Source of the DNA: Microbacterium saccharophilum
GTDB taxonomy: Bacteria; Actinomycetota; Actinomycetes; Actinomycetales; Microbacteriaceae
Length of the DNA stretch: 64,000 nt
Assembly (NCBI RefSeq): GCF_007992455.1
Contig: NZ_BKAH01000005.1
Span: forward strand, 1 to 64,000
Direction: 5' to 3'
A program made the translations under genes and the position numbers. Under the pieces are notes generated by a model. That model saw nothing but the letters and a program-made list of their open reading frames with translations, made no database searches and was not told the DNA's origin. Of the stretch, positions 46,742-54,549 are shown in pieces (within the stretch, counting starts at the first letter, position 1; each line of letters starts with the position of its first letter).

Positions 46742-48234
46742 CGGGTCTGCTCCCGAGCCTCGAAGCGGGCCCGCCACTCCGCGTTCATCGGGAAGAGCCC
46801 GTTCACGGGGTGGCCGGCTGCGACCTGCTCCGCGATCCACGCGTCCTCCTCCTCCTGGGCGAGGGCCGCGTCGGCGACCTCCTCGGCCAGCGCGGGCGGG
46901 ATGACGATGACGCCGTCGGCGTCGCCGACGATGATGTCGCCGGGCTGCACCGTCGTGCCGCCGCACGCGATCGTGACGTCGAGGTCCCACGGCACGTGCT
47001 TGCGTCCGAGGACCGCGGGGTGCGCACCGGCGGAGTACACCGGGATGCCGACGGCCGCGACGGCGTCGGCGTCGCGCACCCCGCCGTCGGTGACGATGCC
47101 GGCGGCGCGCTGCGCGTGCGCGCGGATCGCCAGGACGTCGCCGAGCGTGCCGGAGCCGGACTCGCCGCGCGCTTCGATGACGATGACCTCGCCCTCCTGC
47201 ACGGCGTCGAACGCGCGCTTCTGCGCGTTGTAGCCGCCGCCGTGGCTGTCGAAGAGGTCTTCGCGGTTCGGGACGAACCGCAGGGTCTTCGCCGTGCCGA
47301 CGATCTTCCGGTCGGGGTGGTTGCCGCGGATGCCGTCAATCGTGACGTTGTTCAGGCCCCGCTTGCGGAGCTGCTGCGACAGTCCTGCGACGGGCGTGCG
47401 CTCCAGCTTGTCCCGCAGTTCGGGGGAGAGGGCGGGCGCGGCCGCGGGCAGTCCCGCGGCGACGCGCGATCCCCACGCCTCTTCGCGCTGCGTGTCGTCG
47501 ACGGCGGGGAGCGAGCCGAGGGCGGCGTCGAACGCGGCGCCCTCGCCCTGCGTCACGGTCGTCACGAGCCGCCCCGAGGTCGCGCCGGTCGCGGGGGAGT
47601 CCACCTCCACCTCGACGACGTCGCCCGGCACGATGACCGAGGACCCGGCCGGGGTGCCGGTGAGGATGACGTCGCCGGTCTCGAGCGTGAAGTGCTGGGA
47701 GAGGTCGGCGACGAACTGCGCGAGGGGGAAGATGAGCCCCGCCGTGTCGTCGTCCTGGACGAGGCGTCCGTTGACCCACGTGCGCACGCGGAGGCCGGCG
47801 GGATCGACGGTGCGCGCGTCGATGAGATCGGGACCGATCGGGGTGAACCCGTCGCCGCCCTTCGACCGCACGTTGGAGCCCTTGTCGTTCGCGCGCAGGT
47901 CGTACAGGCCCAGGTCGTTCGCGGCCGTGACCCAGGCCACGTGGTCCCACGCGTCGGCGAGCGACACCTGCCGGGCGGGTGCACCGATGACGAGCGCGAT
48001 CTCGCCCTCGAAGGCGAGGAGCTCCGTTCCGGCGGGCCGCTCGACGGTCCCGCCGGTCGCGGCGACGGAGCTGGAGGCCTTGAAGAAATAGGACGGCGCC
48101 GCCGGGCGGCGACCGCGCTGGTCGGCGCGCGAGCTGTAGCTCAGGTGCACCGCGACGATCTTGCCCGGGCGGGCGGGGAGAGCGGCGAAACGGGGGTCCG
48201 CGGCATCCGTGCGGGTGTCGTTCTCGGTGGTCAT
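46738..48234 (-). CDS. hpaG: FAH-domain / RraA-domain fusion, HpaG-like
   Basis: A 498-residue two-domain protein. Residues 15-265 are a fumarylacetoacetate hydrolase domain with the metal ligands in AFEGEIALVIG and TAANDLGLYDL and the KGGDGFTPIGP loop, as in HpaG isomerase/decarboxylases. Residues 300-480 are an RraA/class II aldolase-decarboxylase domain with IVTDGGVRDADAV and VGDADGVIVIPP. In E. coli HpaG two FAH domains do decarboxylation and isomerisation; here the RraA domain may supply one step, probably decarboxylation. ATG 48234 has GAGGGAGCT upstream. It is the first gene of the hpa operon. Confidence 0.88.
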   Translation of the reverse strand: MTTENDTRTDAADPRFAALPARPGKIVAVHLSYSSRADQRGRRPAAPSYFFKASSSVAATGGTVERPAGTELLAFEGEIALVIGAPARQVSLADAWDHVAWVTAANDLGLYDLRANDKGSNVRSKGGDGFTPIGPDLIDARTVDPAGLRVRTWVNGRLVQDDDTAGLIFPLAQFVADLSQHFTLETGDVILTGTPAGSSVIVPGDVVEVEVDSPATGATSGRLVTTVTQGEGAAFDAALGSLPAVDDTQREEAWGSRVAAGLPAAAPALSPELRDKLERTPVAGLSQQLRKRGLNNVTIDGIRGNHPDRKIVGTAKTLRFVPNREDLFDSHGGGYNAQKRAFDAVQEGEVIVIEARGESGSGTLGDVLAIRAHAQRAAGIVTDGGVRDADAVAAVGIPVYSAGAHPAVLGRKHVPWDLDVTIACGGTTVQPGDIIVGDADGVIVIPPALAEEVADAALAQEEEDAWIAEQVAAGHPVNGLFPMNAEWRARFEAREQTR

Positions 48235-48248
48235 GAGCTCCCTCGCTC

Positions 48249-48276
48249 TTGCGTCGTATCCGAAATCGTATATGAT
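48249..48276 (+). promoter_or_regulatory. Promoter of MHS transporter with overlapping GntR-type operator
   Basis: TTGCGT (48249-48254) and TATGAT (48271-48276) are 16 nt apart and direct transcription to the transporter. ATCGTATATGAT (48265-48276) overlaps this -10 and is a one-mismatch copy of the palindrome ATCGTATACGAT seen at 50575 and 54495. On the minus strand the same block lies ahead of hpaG, so one operator can control both directions. Confidence 0.65.
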
Positions 48277-48353
48277 CGACACCATCGAGGCAAGCACGAC
48301 TCGATCGCCCACACCAGACAACGTCGTCGACACTGACACAGGAGTCACCCGAA

Positions 48354-49748
48354 ATGAGCGCAACCCCGTCCGTCCCCCGATCCGAGGGATTCACCCCGAC
48401 CGGCACGATCGCCAGTCACGGCGACCGCCGTCGCGTCGTCTTCGCGACCGTCGTCGGCACGACCGTCGAGTGGTACGACTTCTTCCTGTACGCCTCCGCC
48501 GCGGGCCTCGTCTTCGGGGCGCTGTTCTTCGAGCCGGCCGGCAAGGAGTTCGGCCAGATCCTGTCGTTCCTCACGGTCGGCATCAGCTTCCTGTTCCGGC
48601 CGCTCGGCGCGTTCCTGGCCGGCCACCTCGGCGACCGCTACGGCCGCCGCCTCGTCCTCATGCTGACGCTCATCCTCATGGGCGTCGCGACGACCCTCGT
48701 GGGCCTCCTGCCCACGTATGCCGCGATCGGCATCGCCGCGCCGATCCTCCTCGTCTTCCTGCGCATCCTGCAGGGCATCTCGGCCGGTGGCGAGTGGGGC
48801 GGCGCCGTCCTGATGGCCGTCGAACACGCCCCCAAGAACAAGCGCAGCCTCTTCGGTGCGTCGCCGCAGCTCGGCGTGCCCCTCGGTCTGCTCCTCGCCA
48901 GCGGAATGCTCGGCCTCATGGCCCTCATCGCCCCGGGCGACGCCTTCCTCGAGTGGGGCTGGCGCGTGCCGTTCCTGCTGAGCTTCGTCCTCATCATCAT
49001 CGGCTACTACGTGCGCCGGAAGGTCGAGGAGAGCCCCGTCTTCCTCGAGCTCGCCGAGCGCAAGGAGAAGAGCCGGATGCCGATCGTGCAGCTCTTCCGC
49101 AAGCACGCGCTGCTCGTGATCATCGCCGCCTTCGTCTTCGCGGGCAACAACGCCGCCGGCTACATGACGACCGGCGGATACATCCAGCGCTACTCCACCG
49201 ACCCCGAGGGTCCGGTGGGCCTCGCGACCGCCGACGTCCTCGGCGCCGTGACCATCTCCGCGGTGTCGTGGCTCGTCTTCACGTGGCTCGCGGGCTGGAT
49301 CGGCGACAAGATCGGCCGGCGCAACACGTACATCATCGGCTGGGTCCTGCAGCTCGTCGGCGTCATCGCGCTGTTCCCGCTCGTGAACACCGGCAGCATC
49401 GTCCTGCTCGCACTGGGCCTGGTCATCCTCACGGCCGGCCTCGGCTTCACCTACGGGCCGCAGGCGGCGCTGTACGCGGAGCTCTTCCCCGCCAGCATCC
49501 GCTTCTCCGGCGTCTCGATCTCGTACGCGATCGGCGCGATCCTCGGTGGCGCGTTCGCCCCCACGATCGCGACGGCGCTCGTGCAGGCGACCGGGACGAC
49601 CACCTCGGTCACCTGGTACCTGGTCGGCATGACGCTGCTCGGGCTCATCGCGACGCTGCTGCTGCGGGACCGCAGCGGCATCCCGCTCGGCCCGGACCAC
49701 GAGGAGGAGCAGGCGAAGAGCCCCATCTACGGGGTTTCCCACGCCTGA
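48354..49748 (+). CDS. MHS-family aromatic acid/H+ symporter
   Basis: A 464-residue major facilitator of the metabolite:H+ symporter (MHS) group with twelve predicted helices. Signatures include TVEWYDFFLYA in helix 1, GHLGDRYGRRLVL in loop 2-3, GEWGGAVLMAVEHAP, and the second-half GDKIGRR. MHS members import small carboxylic acids; with the hpa operon divergent across 119 bp, hydroxyphenylacetate or a related aromatic acid is the likely cargo. AGGAG lies about 10 nt before the ATG. Confidence 0.92.
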   Translation: MSATPSVPRSEGFTPTGTIASHGDRRRVVFATVVGTTVEWYDFFLYASAAGLVFGALFFEPAGKEFGQILSFLTVGISFLFRPLGAFLAGHLGDRYGRRLVLMLTLILMGVATTLVGLLPTYAAIGIAAPILLVFLRILQGISAGGEWGGAVLMAVEHAPKNKRSLFGASPQLGVPLGLLLASGMLGLMALIAPGDAFLEWGWRVPFLLSFVLIIIGYYVRRKVEESPVFLELAERKEKSRMPIVQLFRKHALLVIIAAFVFAGNNAAGYMTTGGYIQRYSTDPEGPVGLATADVLGAVTISAVSWLVFTWLAGWIGDKIGRRNTYIIGWVLQLVGVIALFPLVNTGSIVLLALGLVILTAGLGFTYGPQAALYAELFPASIRFSGVSISYAIGAILGGAFAPTIATALVQATGTTTSVTWYLVGMTLLGLIATLLLRDRSGIPLGPDHEEEQAKSPIYGVSHA

Positions 49749-49762
49749 TCCGCGGACGGATC

Positions 49763-49799
49763 GGAAGGACCGCGACGCGACCGGCGTCGCGGTCCTTCC
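49763..49799. terminator. Bidirectional hairpin between transporter and IclR genes
   Basis: A perfect 16-bp stem, GGAAGGACCGCGACGC (49763-49778) with its complement (49784-49799), closes a 5-nt loop. It fills the 56-bp convergent gap and can end both transcripts. Confidence 0.85.
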
Positions 49800-49804
49800 G
49801 CGTC

Positions 49805-50530
49805 TCAGCCCTCGAGGGCCTCACGGATGGCGGCGGCCGAGCGGTGCAGGCGTGCCGCGATGTCGGCGGAGGCCGGAGCGCCGCCGACATGCACGACGGC
49901 GATCGCGGCGGGCCGGCTGCCGCCGCGCAGGCGCAGCGGCACCGAGACGGCCTGCACGGTCGGGATGACCTCGTCGTGACTCGTCGCGTAGCCGCGGATC
50001 GCAGCCTCCGCGATCTCGTCGCGCAGAGCGTCGCCCACCGCCACGACCGGCCAGTCGCGCGGCGGCAGGGCCGACAGGATCGCCTTGCTGGGGGCGCCGA
50101 CGGTGATGGGATGCCGTGCGCCGGGGCGCTGCGCGACGGAGGCCACCGCGTGCCGCGGCTCGACGCTGGCAAGGGTGATGCACTCGTCGCGGTCGAGGAT
50201 GGCGAGGAAGCACGTCATGCCGAGCTCGTTCGCGACGGCGGTGAGCTCGGGGAGGGCCTCGGACTGCAGGTCGGGCGCGACGCCGGCCGCGAGGGCCGCC
50301 ATCCGCGCGCCGAGCGCGAGTCGTCCCGCGGAGTCGCGGGATACGAGGGCATGACCCTCGAGCGTCCGCACGAGGCGGTAGGCGATGGAGCGGTGGACGC
50401 CCATGAGCCGGGCGACCTCGTCGATCGTGAGCGGCTCGCGGGCGTCGGCGAGGATCTCCAGGATCCGGATGCCACGGCTGAGGGTCTGGGACGCCGGGGC
50501 CTCGGTCGGCGGGCGGCGGTCGTCGGCCAT
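49805..50530 (-). CDS. IclR family transcriptional regulator
   Basis: A 241-residue regulator. Residues 12-75 are the winged helix (RGIRILEILADA, TIDEVARLMGVHRSIAYRLVRTLE), and residues 80-240 the GAF-like IclR effector domain. ATG 50530 is chosen because GAAGGG lies 6 nt before it; an ATG 6 nt upstream is less well placed. It diverges from the flavin monooxygenase gene and two GTTC-N7-GAAC boxes lie between them, so it probably controls that gene with an aromatic effector. Confidence 0.92.
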   Translation of the reverse strand: MADDRRPPTEAPASQTLSRGIRILEILADAREPLTIDEVARLMGVHRSIAYRLVRTLEGHALVSRDSAGRLALGARMAALAAGVAPDLQSEALPELTAVANELGMTCFLAILDRDECITLASVEPRHAVASVAQRPGARHPITVGAPSKAILSALPPRDWPVVAVGDALRDEIAEAAIRGYATSHDEVIPTVQAVSVPLRLRGGSRPAAIAVVHVGGAPASADIAARLHRSAAAIREALEG

Positions 50531-50556
50531 CGGCATCCCTTCGCTCCCGCTCACCC

Positions 50557-50586
50557 TTGCGGGCGGGGAGGCGGTCGTATACGATC
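50557..50586 (+). promoter_or_regulatory. Promoter of the monooxygenase gene with GntR-type palindrome
   Basis: TTGCGG (50557-50562) and TACGAT (50580-50585) are 17 nt apart. TCGTATACGA (50575-50584), within GTCGTATACGATC, overlaps the -10 and matches the palindromes at 48265 and 54494. This ties the monooxygenase gene to the hpa operon. Confidence 0.65.
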
Positions 50587-50587
50587 T

Positions 50588-50622
50588 GTTCAATAGTAGA
50601 ACGGTGCGTTCGAATATAGAAC
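50588..50622. promoter_or_regulatory. Two IclR-type operator boxes
   Basis: GTTCAATAGTAGAAC (50588-50602) and GTTCGAATATAGAAC (50608-50622) both fit GTTC-N7-GAAC and are spaced exactly 20 bp, two helix turns. IclR-family regulators of aromatic pathways (PcaU/PobR type) bind GTTC/GAAC palindromes. They lie just downstream of the candidate monooxygenase -10, between the two divergent genes. Confidence 0.65.
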
Positions 50623-50678
50623 ACGCCGATCGAAACCACAACCCTCGACGCCGCAGTCCGAGGAAAGGATCGACGACG

Positions 50679-52562
50679 ATGCAGTTCCACCACCACGGGT
50701 ACATCTCCGCGGACCCCCGCCACCTCCCCGCAGCCGGCACCGGCATCGACCGTCCCGCCGACCTGCCCGACGAGATCGACGTGCTCATCGTCGGTTCGGG
50801 CCCCGCCGGCATGCTCCTGGCGGCCCAGATGTCGCAGTACCCGACGGTCACCACGCGGCTCATCGAGCGCCGGGAGGGACGTCTCGCGATCGGCCAGGCC
50901 GACGGCATCCAGGCGCGGAGCGTCGAGACCTTCCAGGCGTTCGGGTTCGCCGAGCGGATCATCGCCGAGGCGTACCGGATCACCGAGATGAACTTCTGGG
51001 CGCCCGACGCCGCCGACCCGTCGAAGATCGTCCGTACGGCGCGCGCCGACGACGACCCGGCCGGCATCAGCGAGTTCCCCCACCTCATCGTCAACCAGGC
51101 GCGCGTGCTCGACTACTTCGCCGAGGTCGCCGTCGACTCCCCGGGACGCATCACGCCCGACTACGGCATCGAGTTCGTCGGTCTCACGGTCGGCGAGGGG
51201 GAGTTCCCCGTCGAGGTCGTCGTCCGCTACGTCGCCGGCGATCGGGCCGGCCAGGAGCGGACGGTCCGCGCCAAGTACGTCGTCGGCTGCGACGGCGCCC
51301 GCAGCCGGGTGCGCGAGGCGATCGGCCGCAAGCACATCGGCGGACAGTCCCAGCACGCGTGGGGCGTCATGGACGTCCTCGCCGTCACCGACTTCCCCGA
51401 CATCCGCACGAAGTGCGCGATCACCTCACAGGCGGGCAGCATCCTGCACATCCCGCGCGAGGGCGGCTATCTCTTCCGCATGTACGTCGACCTGGGCGAG
51501 GTGCCGGAGGGGGACAACGGGCGCGTGCGCGCGACGCCGCTGGACACGATCATCGCGAAGGCGAACGACATCCTCTCGCCGTACACGCTCGACGTGAAGG
51601 ACGTCGCGTGGTGGTCGGTGTACGAGGTCGGCCACCGCGTGACGGACAAGTTCGACGACGTCGAGCCCGGCGCCGACCACGCGCCGCACGTCTTCATCTG
51701 CGGCGACGCCTGCCACACCCACTCGGCCAAGGCAGGTCAGGGCATGAACGTGTCGATGCAGGACGGCTTCAACCTCGGCTGGAAGCTCGGCGCGGTGCTC
51801 ACCGGCCGGGCGCCGGAGAAGCTGCTGGAGACGTACTCCGCCGAGCGGCAGGTCATCGCGCAGAACCTCATCGACTTCGACAAGGAGTGGTCGACCCTCA
51901 TGGCCAAGAAGCCGGAGGAGTTCTCCAGCCCCGAGGAGCTCGCGGAGTTCTACACCTCCACCGCGGAGTTCCCCGCGGGGTTCATGACGCAGTACACGCC
52001 GTCGATGATCATCGGCGAGGCGTCGCAGCAGGACCTCGCGACCGGGTACCCGGTGGGCAAGCGGTTCAAGTCGCACGCCGTCGTCCGCATCGCCGACACC
52101 GTCCCGGCCCAGCTCGGGCACCATGCCCGCGCCGACGGGCGCTGGCGCATCTACGCCTTCGCCGACCGCGACGCCACCGCACTGCGCTCCTGGGCGGAAT
52201 GGATGGGCACGGCACCGGAATCGCCGCTGCAGACCTTCACGCCCGCCGGCACCGACCCGGACAGCGTGTTCGACGTGAAGGCGATCTACCAGCAGGACCA
52301 CGCCGAGGTCGAGATGGGCGACATCCCGGCCGTCTTCCTGCCGCGGGTGGGGCCCTTCGAGCTCATCGACTACGAGAAGATCTACGCCGCAGACCCCCGC
52401 GACGACATCTTCGAGGCCCGCGGCATCGACCGGGGCGGGGCCGTGGTCGTCGTCCGCCCGGACCAGTATGTGGCGCACGTGCTGCCGCTGTCGGCGACGC
52501 AGGACCTGGCCGCGTTCTTCGCGCAGAACATGCTCCCCGCGCACGCTCCCGCGACGGTCTGA
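50679..52562 (+). CDS. Class A flavin monooxygenase, phenol/3-hydroxybenzoate hydroxylase type
   Basis: A 627-residue FAD- and NADPH-dependent aromatic hydroxylase. The FAD site is VLIVGSGPAGMLLA, the DG motif is VVGCDGARSRVR, and the GD motif is FICGDACHTHSAKAGQGMN. The C-terminal 170 residues are the thioredoxin-like domain of the phenol hydroxylase group, as in 3-hydroxybenzoate 4-monooxygenase. In this setting it may hydroxylate a hydroxyphenylacetate to homoprotocatechuate, replacing the absent two-component HpaBC, but substrate is inferred. ATG 50679 follows AGGAAAGGA. Confidence 0.9.
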   Translation: MQFHHHGYISADPRHLPAAGTGIDRPADLPDEIDVLIVGSGPAGMLLAAQMSQYPTVTTRLIERREGRLAIGQADGIQARSVETFQAFGFAERIIAEAYRITEMNFWAPDAADPSKIVRTARADDDPAGISEFPHLIVNQARVLDYFAEVAVDSPGRITPDYGIEFVGLTVGEGEFPVEVVVRYVAGDRAGQERTVRAKYVVGCDGARSRVREAIGRKHIGGQSQHAWGVMDVLAVTDFPDIRTKCAITSQAGSILHIPREGGYLFRMYVDLGEVPEGDNGRVRATPLDTIIAKANDILSPYTLDVKDVAWWSVYEVGHRVTDKFDDVEPGADHAPHVFICGDACHTHSAKAGQGMNVSMQDGFNLGWKLGAVLTGRAPEKLLETYSAERQVIAQNLIDFDKEWSTLMAKKPEEFSSPEELAEFYTSTAEFPAGFMTQYTPSMIIGEASQQDLATGYPVGKRFKSHAVVRIADTVPAQLGHHARADGRWRIYAFADRDATALRSWAEWMGTAPESPLQTFTPAGTDPDSVFDVKAIYQQDHAEVEMGDIPAVFLPRVGPFELIDYEKIYAADPRDDIFEARGIDRGGAVVVVRPDQYVAHVLPLSATQDLAAFFAQNMLPAHAPATV

Positions 52563-52605
52563 CACCGCGCGCGCCGCGCCCGGCGGCGCGCGCCGGCGTC
52601 CCCGG

Positions 52606-54258
52606 TCAGGAGTTCACGCGGATGATCTCCTGCTGGTACGGCGCGACGACCGACGTCGAGACGCGGCAGTCCAGCAGCAGGAACGGGCGGTCGGATGCCG
52701 GCTGCTCCGCCCACCGCGCGAGCGCATCGAGGTCGTCGAGCGTGCGCACGACGACACCCTCGGCCCCGACCGCCTGGGCGAGCCCGGCGAAGTCGACCTC
52801 GGGGATGAGCATCGGCTCGCGCGCCAGACCCTGCAACCCGTACAGGTTCACCTCGGCGCCGTAGGCGGCGTCGTTCCAGACGACCGCGACCCCCCGGCCG
52901 CCCGCGACGCGGACGGCCGACTCGAGGTCGGCGAGGGCCATGAGCCCGCCGCCGTCGCCCGTCGTCAGGACGACGGTCGACGCCGGCTTGGCGAGCGCGG
53001 CGCCGGGCACCGACGGGAATCCCAGTCCGATGGACTGGTACGCCGTGCCGACCATGAGCATCCGGTCCGGCGACGCGACGGGCCAGTACATGTTCGCCCA
53101 GCCGATGAAGTGCCCGCCGTCCGAGACGACGACGCGGTCCTCGGGGAGGAGCTCGCCGATCCGGGCGGCGACGGCGCGCGGGTCGAGGCGACCGTCGGCG
53201 GCGAGCTCGTCGCCGCGCTCCTGCGCCCGCAGCGGACCGAGGTCGACGCTCTCCCGCCAGCCGCTGGGCTGCGCGTCCAGATCGCCCAGGGCGTCGACGA
53301 GGGCGCGGGCTGCGACGGCGGCATCGGCGCGGAGGAACCGTCCGACGTGCGCGTGCGTCGCCGCGGGGGCGGTGTCGATCTGCACGACGAGCGTGCCCGG
53401 GGCGAAGAGGTCGCCGAAGCGCATCGTGAACTGGTTCAGCGAGGCCCCGAACACCACCGCGACGTCCGCCTCGCGGACCAGCTCCATCGCCCCCTCGGCG
53501 CCGAACCCGCCCGTGACCCCGAGGTCGAACTCGGTGCGCGGGAAGACGCCGCGTCCGAGCGCCGTCGACGCCGTCACGGCGCCCGTCAGGTCGGCGAGTG
53601 CGCCGAGCGCCTCGCCGGCGCCCGAGATCCAGGCGCCGTGCCCGGCGAGCAGGAACGGGCGTCGCGCGCCGGCGAGCGCGCGTGCGAGGTCGGCGACGGC
53701 GGCACGCGCGAACGGGGTCGTCGGGGCGAGCGGCGCGGGCCGCTGCGGCTCCGGGGCGGGGGGCACCGGCCCGGCGTCGAGCTTCGCGACGTCGTACGGG
53801 ATCGCGAGGACGGTCGGCACGCGGTAGCTCAGCGCGTGCTCGATCGCGATGACCGTGGTGGCCGCGGCATCCGCCCGCCCCACCGTGTAGGTGCGCGCGC
53901 CGACGGCCGACGCGAGCGCGATCTGGTCGACGTCCCACGGGCGGGGGCCCGAGGTCGGCTCGTCGCCGACCACGAGGATGAGCGGCACGTGCGCCTGCAC
54001 CGCCTCGGCGAGCGCCGTGAGCGTGTTCGTGAAGCCGGCGCCGTACGTCGCGGTCGCGGCGGCGAGCCCGCCGCCGGCGCGGTGATACGCGTCCGCCGCG
54101 ACGACACCGCCGGCCTCGTGGCGCATCGCGGTGAAGGAGACGTCGGTGGAGCGCTCGAGCGCATCGAGGAGATACGCGTTGCCGTTGCCCATCACGCCGA
54201 ACACGTGATCGATGTGGCGGGCGAGGGTGTGGGCGACGTGCGCGGAGACGGTGGGCAC
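52606..54258 (-). CDS. Thiamine-diphosphate enzyme, probable 2-oxo acid decarboxylase
   Basis: A 550-residue ThDP enzyme of the acetolactate synthase/benzoylformate decarboxylase superfamily. The activating Glu48 is in MRHEAGG, and the ThDP/Mg motif is TTGDGGGLMA...VVWNDAAYG. Both pyrimidine- and pyrophosphate-binding domains and the central domain are intact. It may decarboxylate an aromatic 2-oxo acid such as hydroxyphenylpyruvate, with the divergent aldehyde dehydrogenase oxidising the product, which would feed the hpa operon; this is inferred from context. GTG 54258 is chosen for the GGAGG 7 nt upstream. Confidence 0.8.
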   Translation of the reverse strand: MPTVSAHVAHTLARHIDHVFGVMGNGNAYLLDALERSTDVSFTAMRHEAGGVVAADAYHRAGGGLAAATATYGAGFTNTLTALAEAVQAHVPLILVVGDEPTSGPRPWDVDQIALASAVGARTYTVGRADAAATTVIAIEHALSYRVPTVLAIPYDVAKLDAGPVPPAPEPQRPAPLAPTTPFARAAVADLARALAGARRPFLLAGHGAWISGAGEALGALADLTGAVTASTALGRGVFPRTEFDLGVTGGFGAEGAMELVREADVAVVFGASLNQFTMRFGDLFAPGTLVVQIDTAPAATHAHVGRFLRADAAVAARALVDALGDLDAQPSGWRESVDLGPLRAQERGDELAADGRLDPRAVAARIGELLPEDRVVVSDGGHFIGWANMYWPVASPDRMLMVGTAYQSIGLGFPSVPGAALAKPASTVVLTTGDGGGLMALADLESAVRVAGGRGVAVVWNDAAYGAEVNLYGLQGLAREPMLIPEVDFAGLAQAVGAEGVVVRTLDDLDALARWAEQPASDRPFLLLDCRVSTSVVAPYQQEIIRVNS

Positions 54259-54493
54259 GGAAGGACCTCCGGAAGACGGGACGGATGCGGGGGAGCCGTA
54301 TGTGTCTCGCGCGCCCGGTCCCGTGCGGATGCGGCGTCGCATCGCGCGAGCCGGGACGGCTGCGTGCCCATTTTTCGAGCACCGGCGGGCAGAAGCGCCG
54401 CCGGACGGTCCGAGTATACGGGCGGGCCGGGGGACTCCCCGCTCGGGGGTCCGGGCCGTGCGCCCGCTCGACGGACGCGCCCGGGGCGGCTAG

Positions 54494-54507
54494 GATCGTA
54501 TACGATC
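54494..54507. promoter_or_regulatory. Perfect GntR-type palindrome upstream of aldehyde dehydrogenase
   Basis: GATCGTATACGATC is a perfect 14-bp palindrome containing a possible -10 (TACGAT, 54501-54506), 43 bp before the GTG start. A partial copy (GTATACG, 54414-54420) lies 80 bp away on the side of the ThDP enzyme gene. The rest of the 291-bp divergent region 54259-54549 contains no gene. Confidence 0.65.
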
Positions 54508-54549
54508 TACGTGGATGCGGAACGGCATCCCATCGACGAGGGAGTCACC

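Noticed and set aside
43496..47233. A 1245-codon open frame on the plus strand
   Set aside because: It is opposite hpaD, hpaE, the GntR gene and hpaG, which all have clear family motifs; the frame is Val/Asp/Glu/Arg-rich without domain structure.
48161..50596. An 811-codon plus-strand frame overlapping the MHS transporter and IclR genes
   Set aside because: It crosses the perfect terminator hairpin at 49763-49799 and two real genes, and its translation is Arg/Pro-rich noise.
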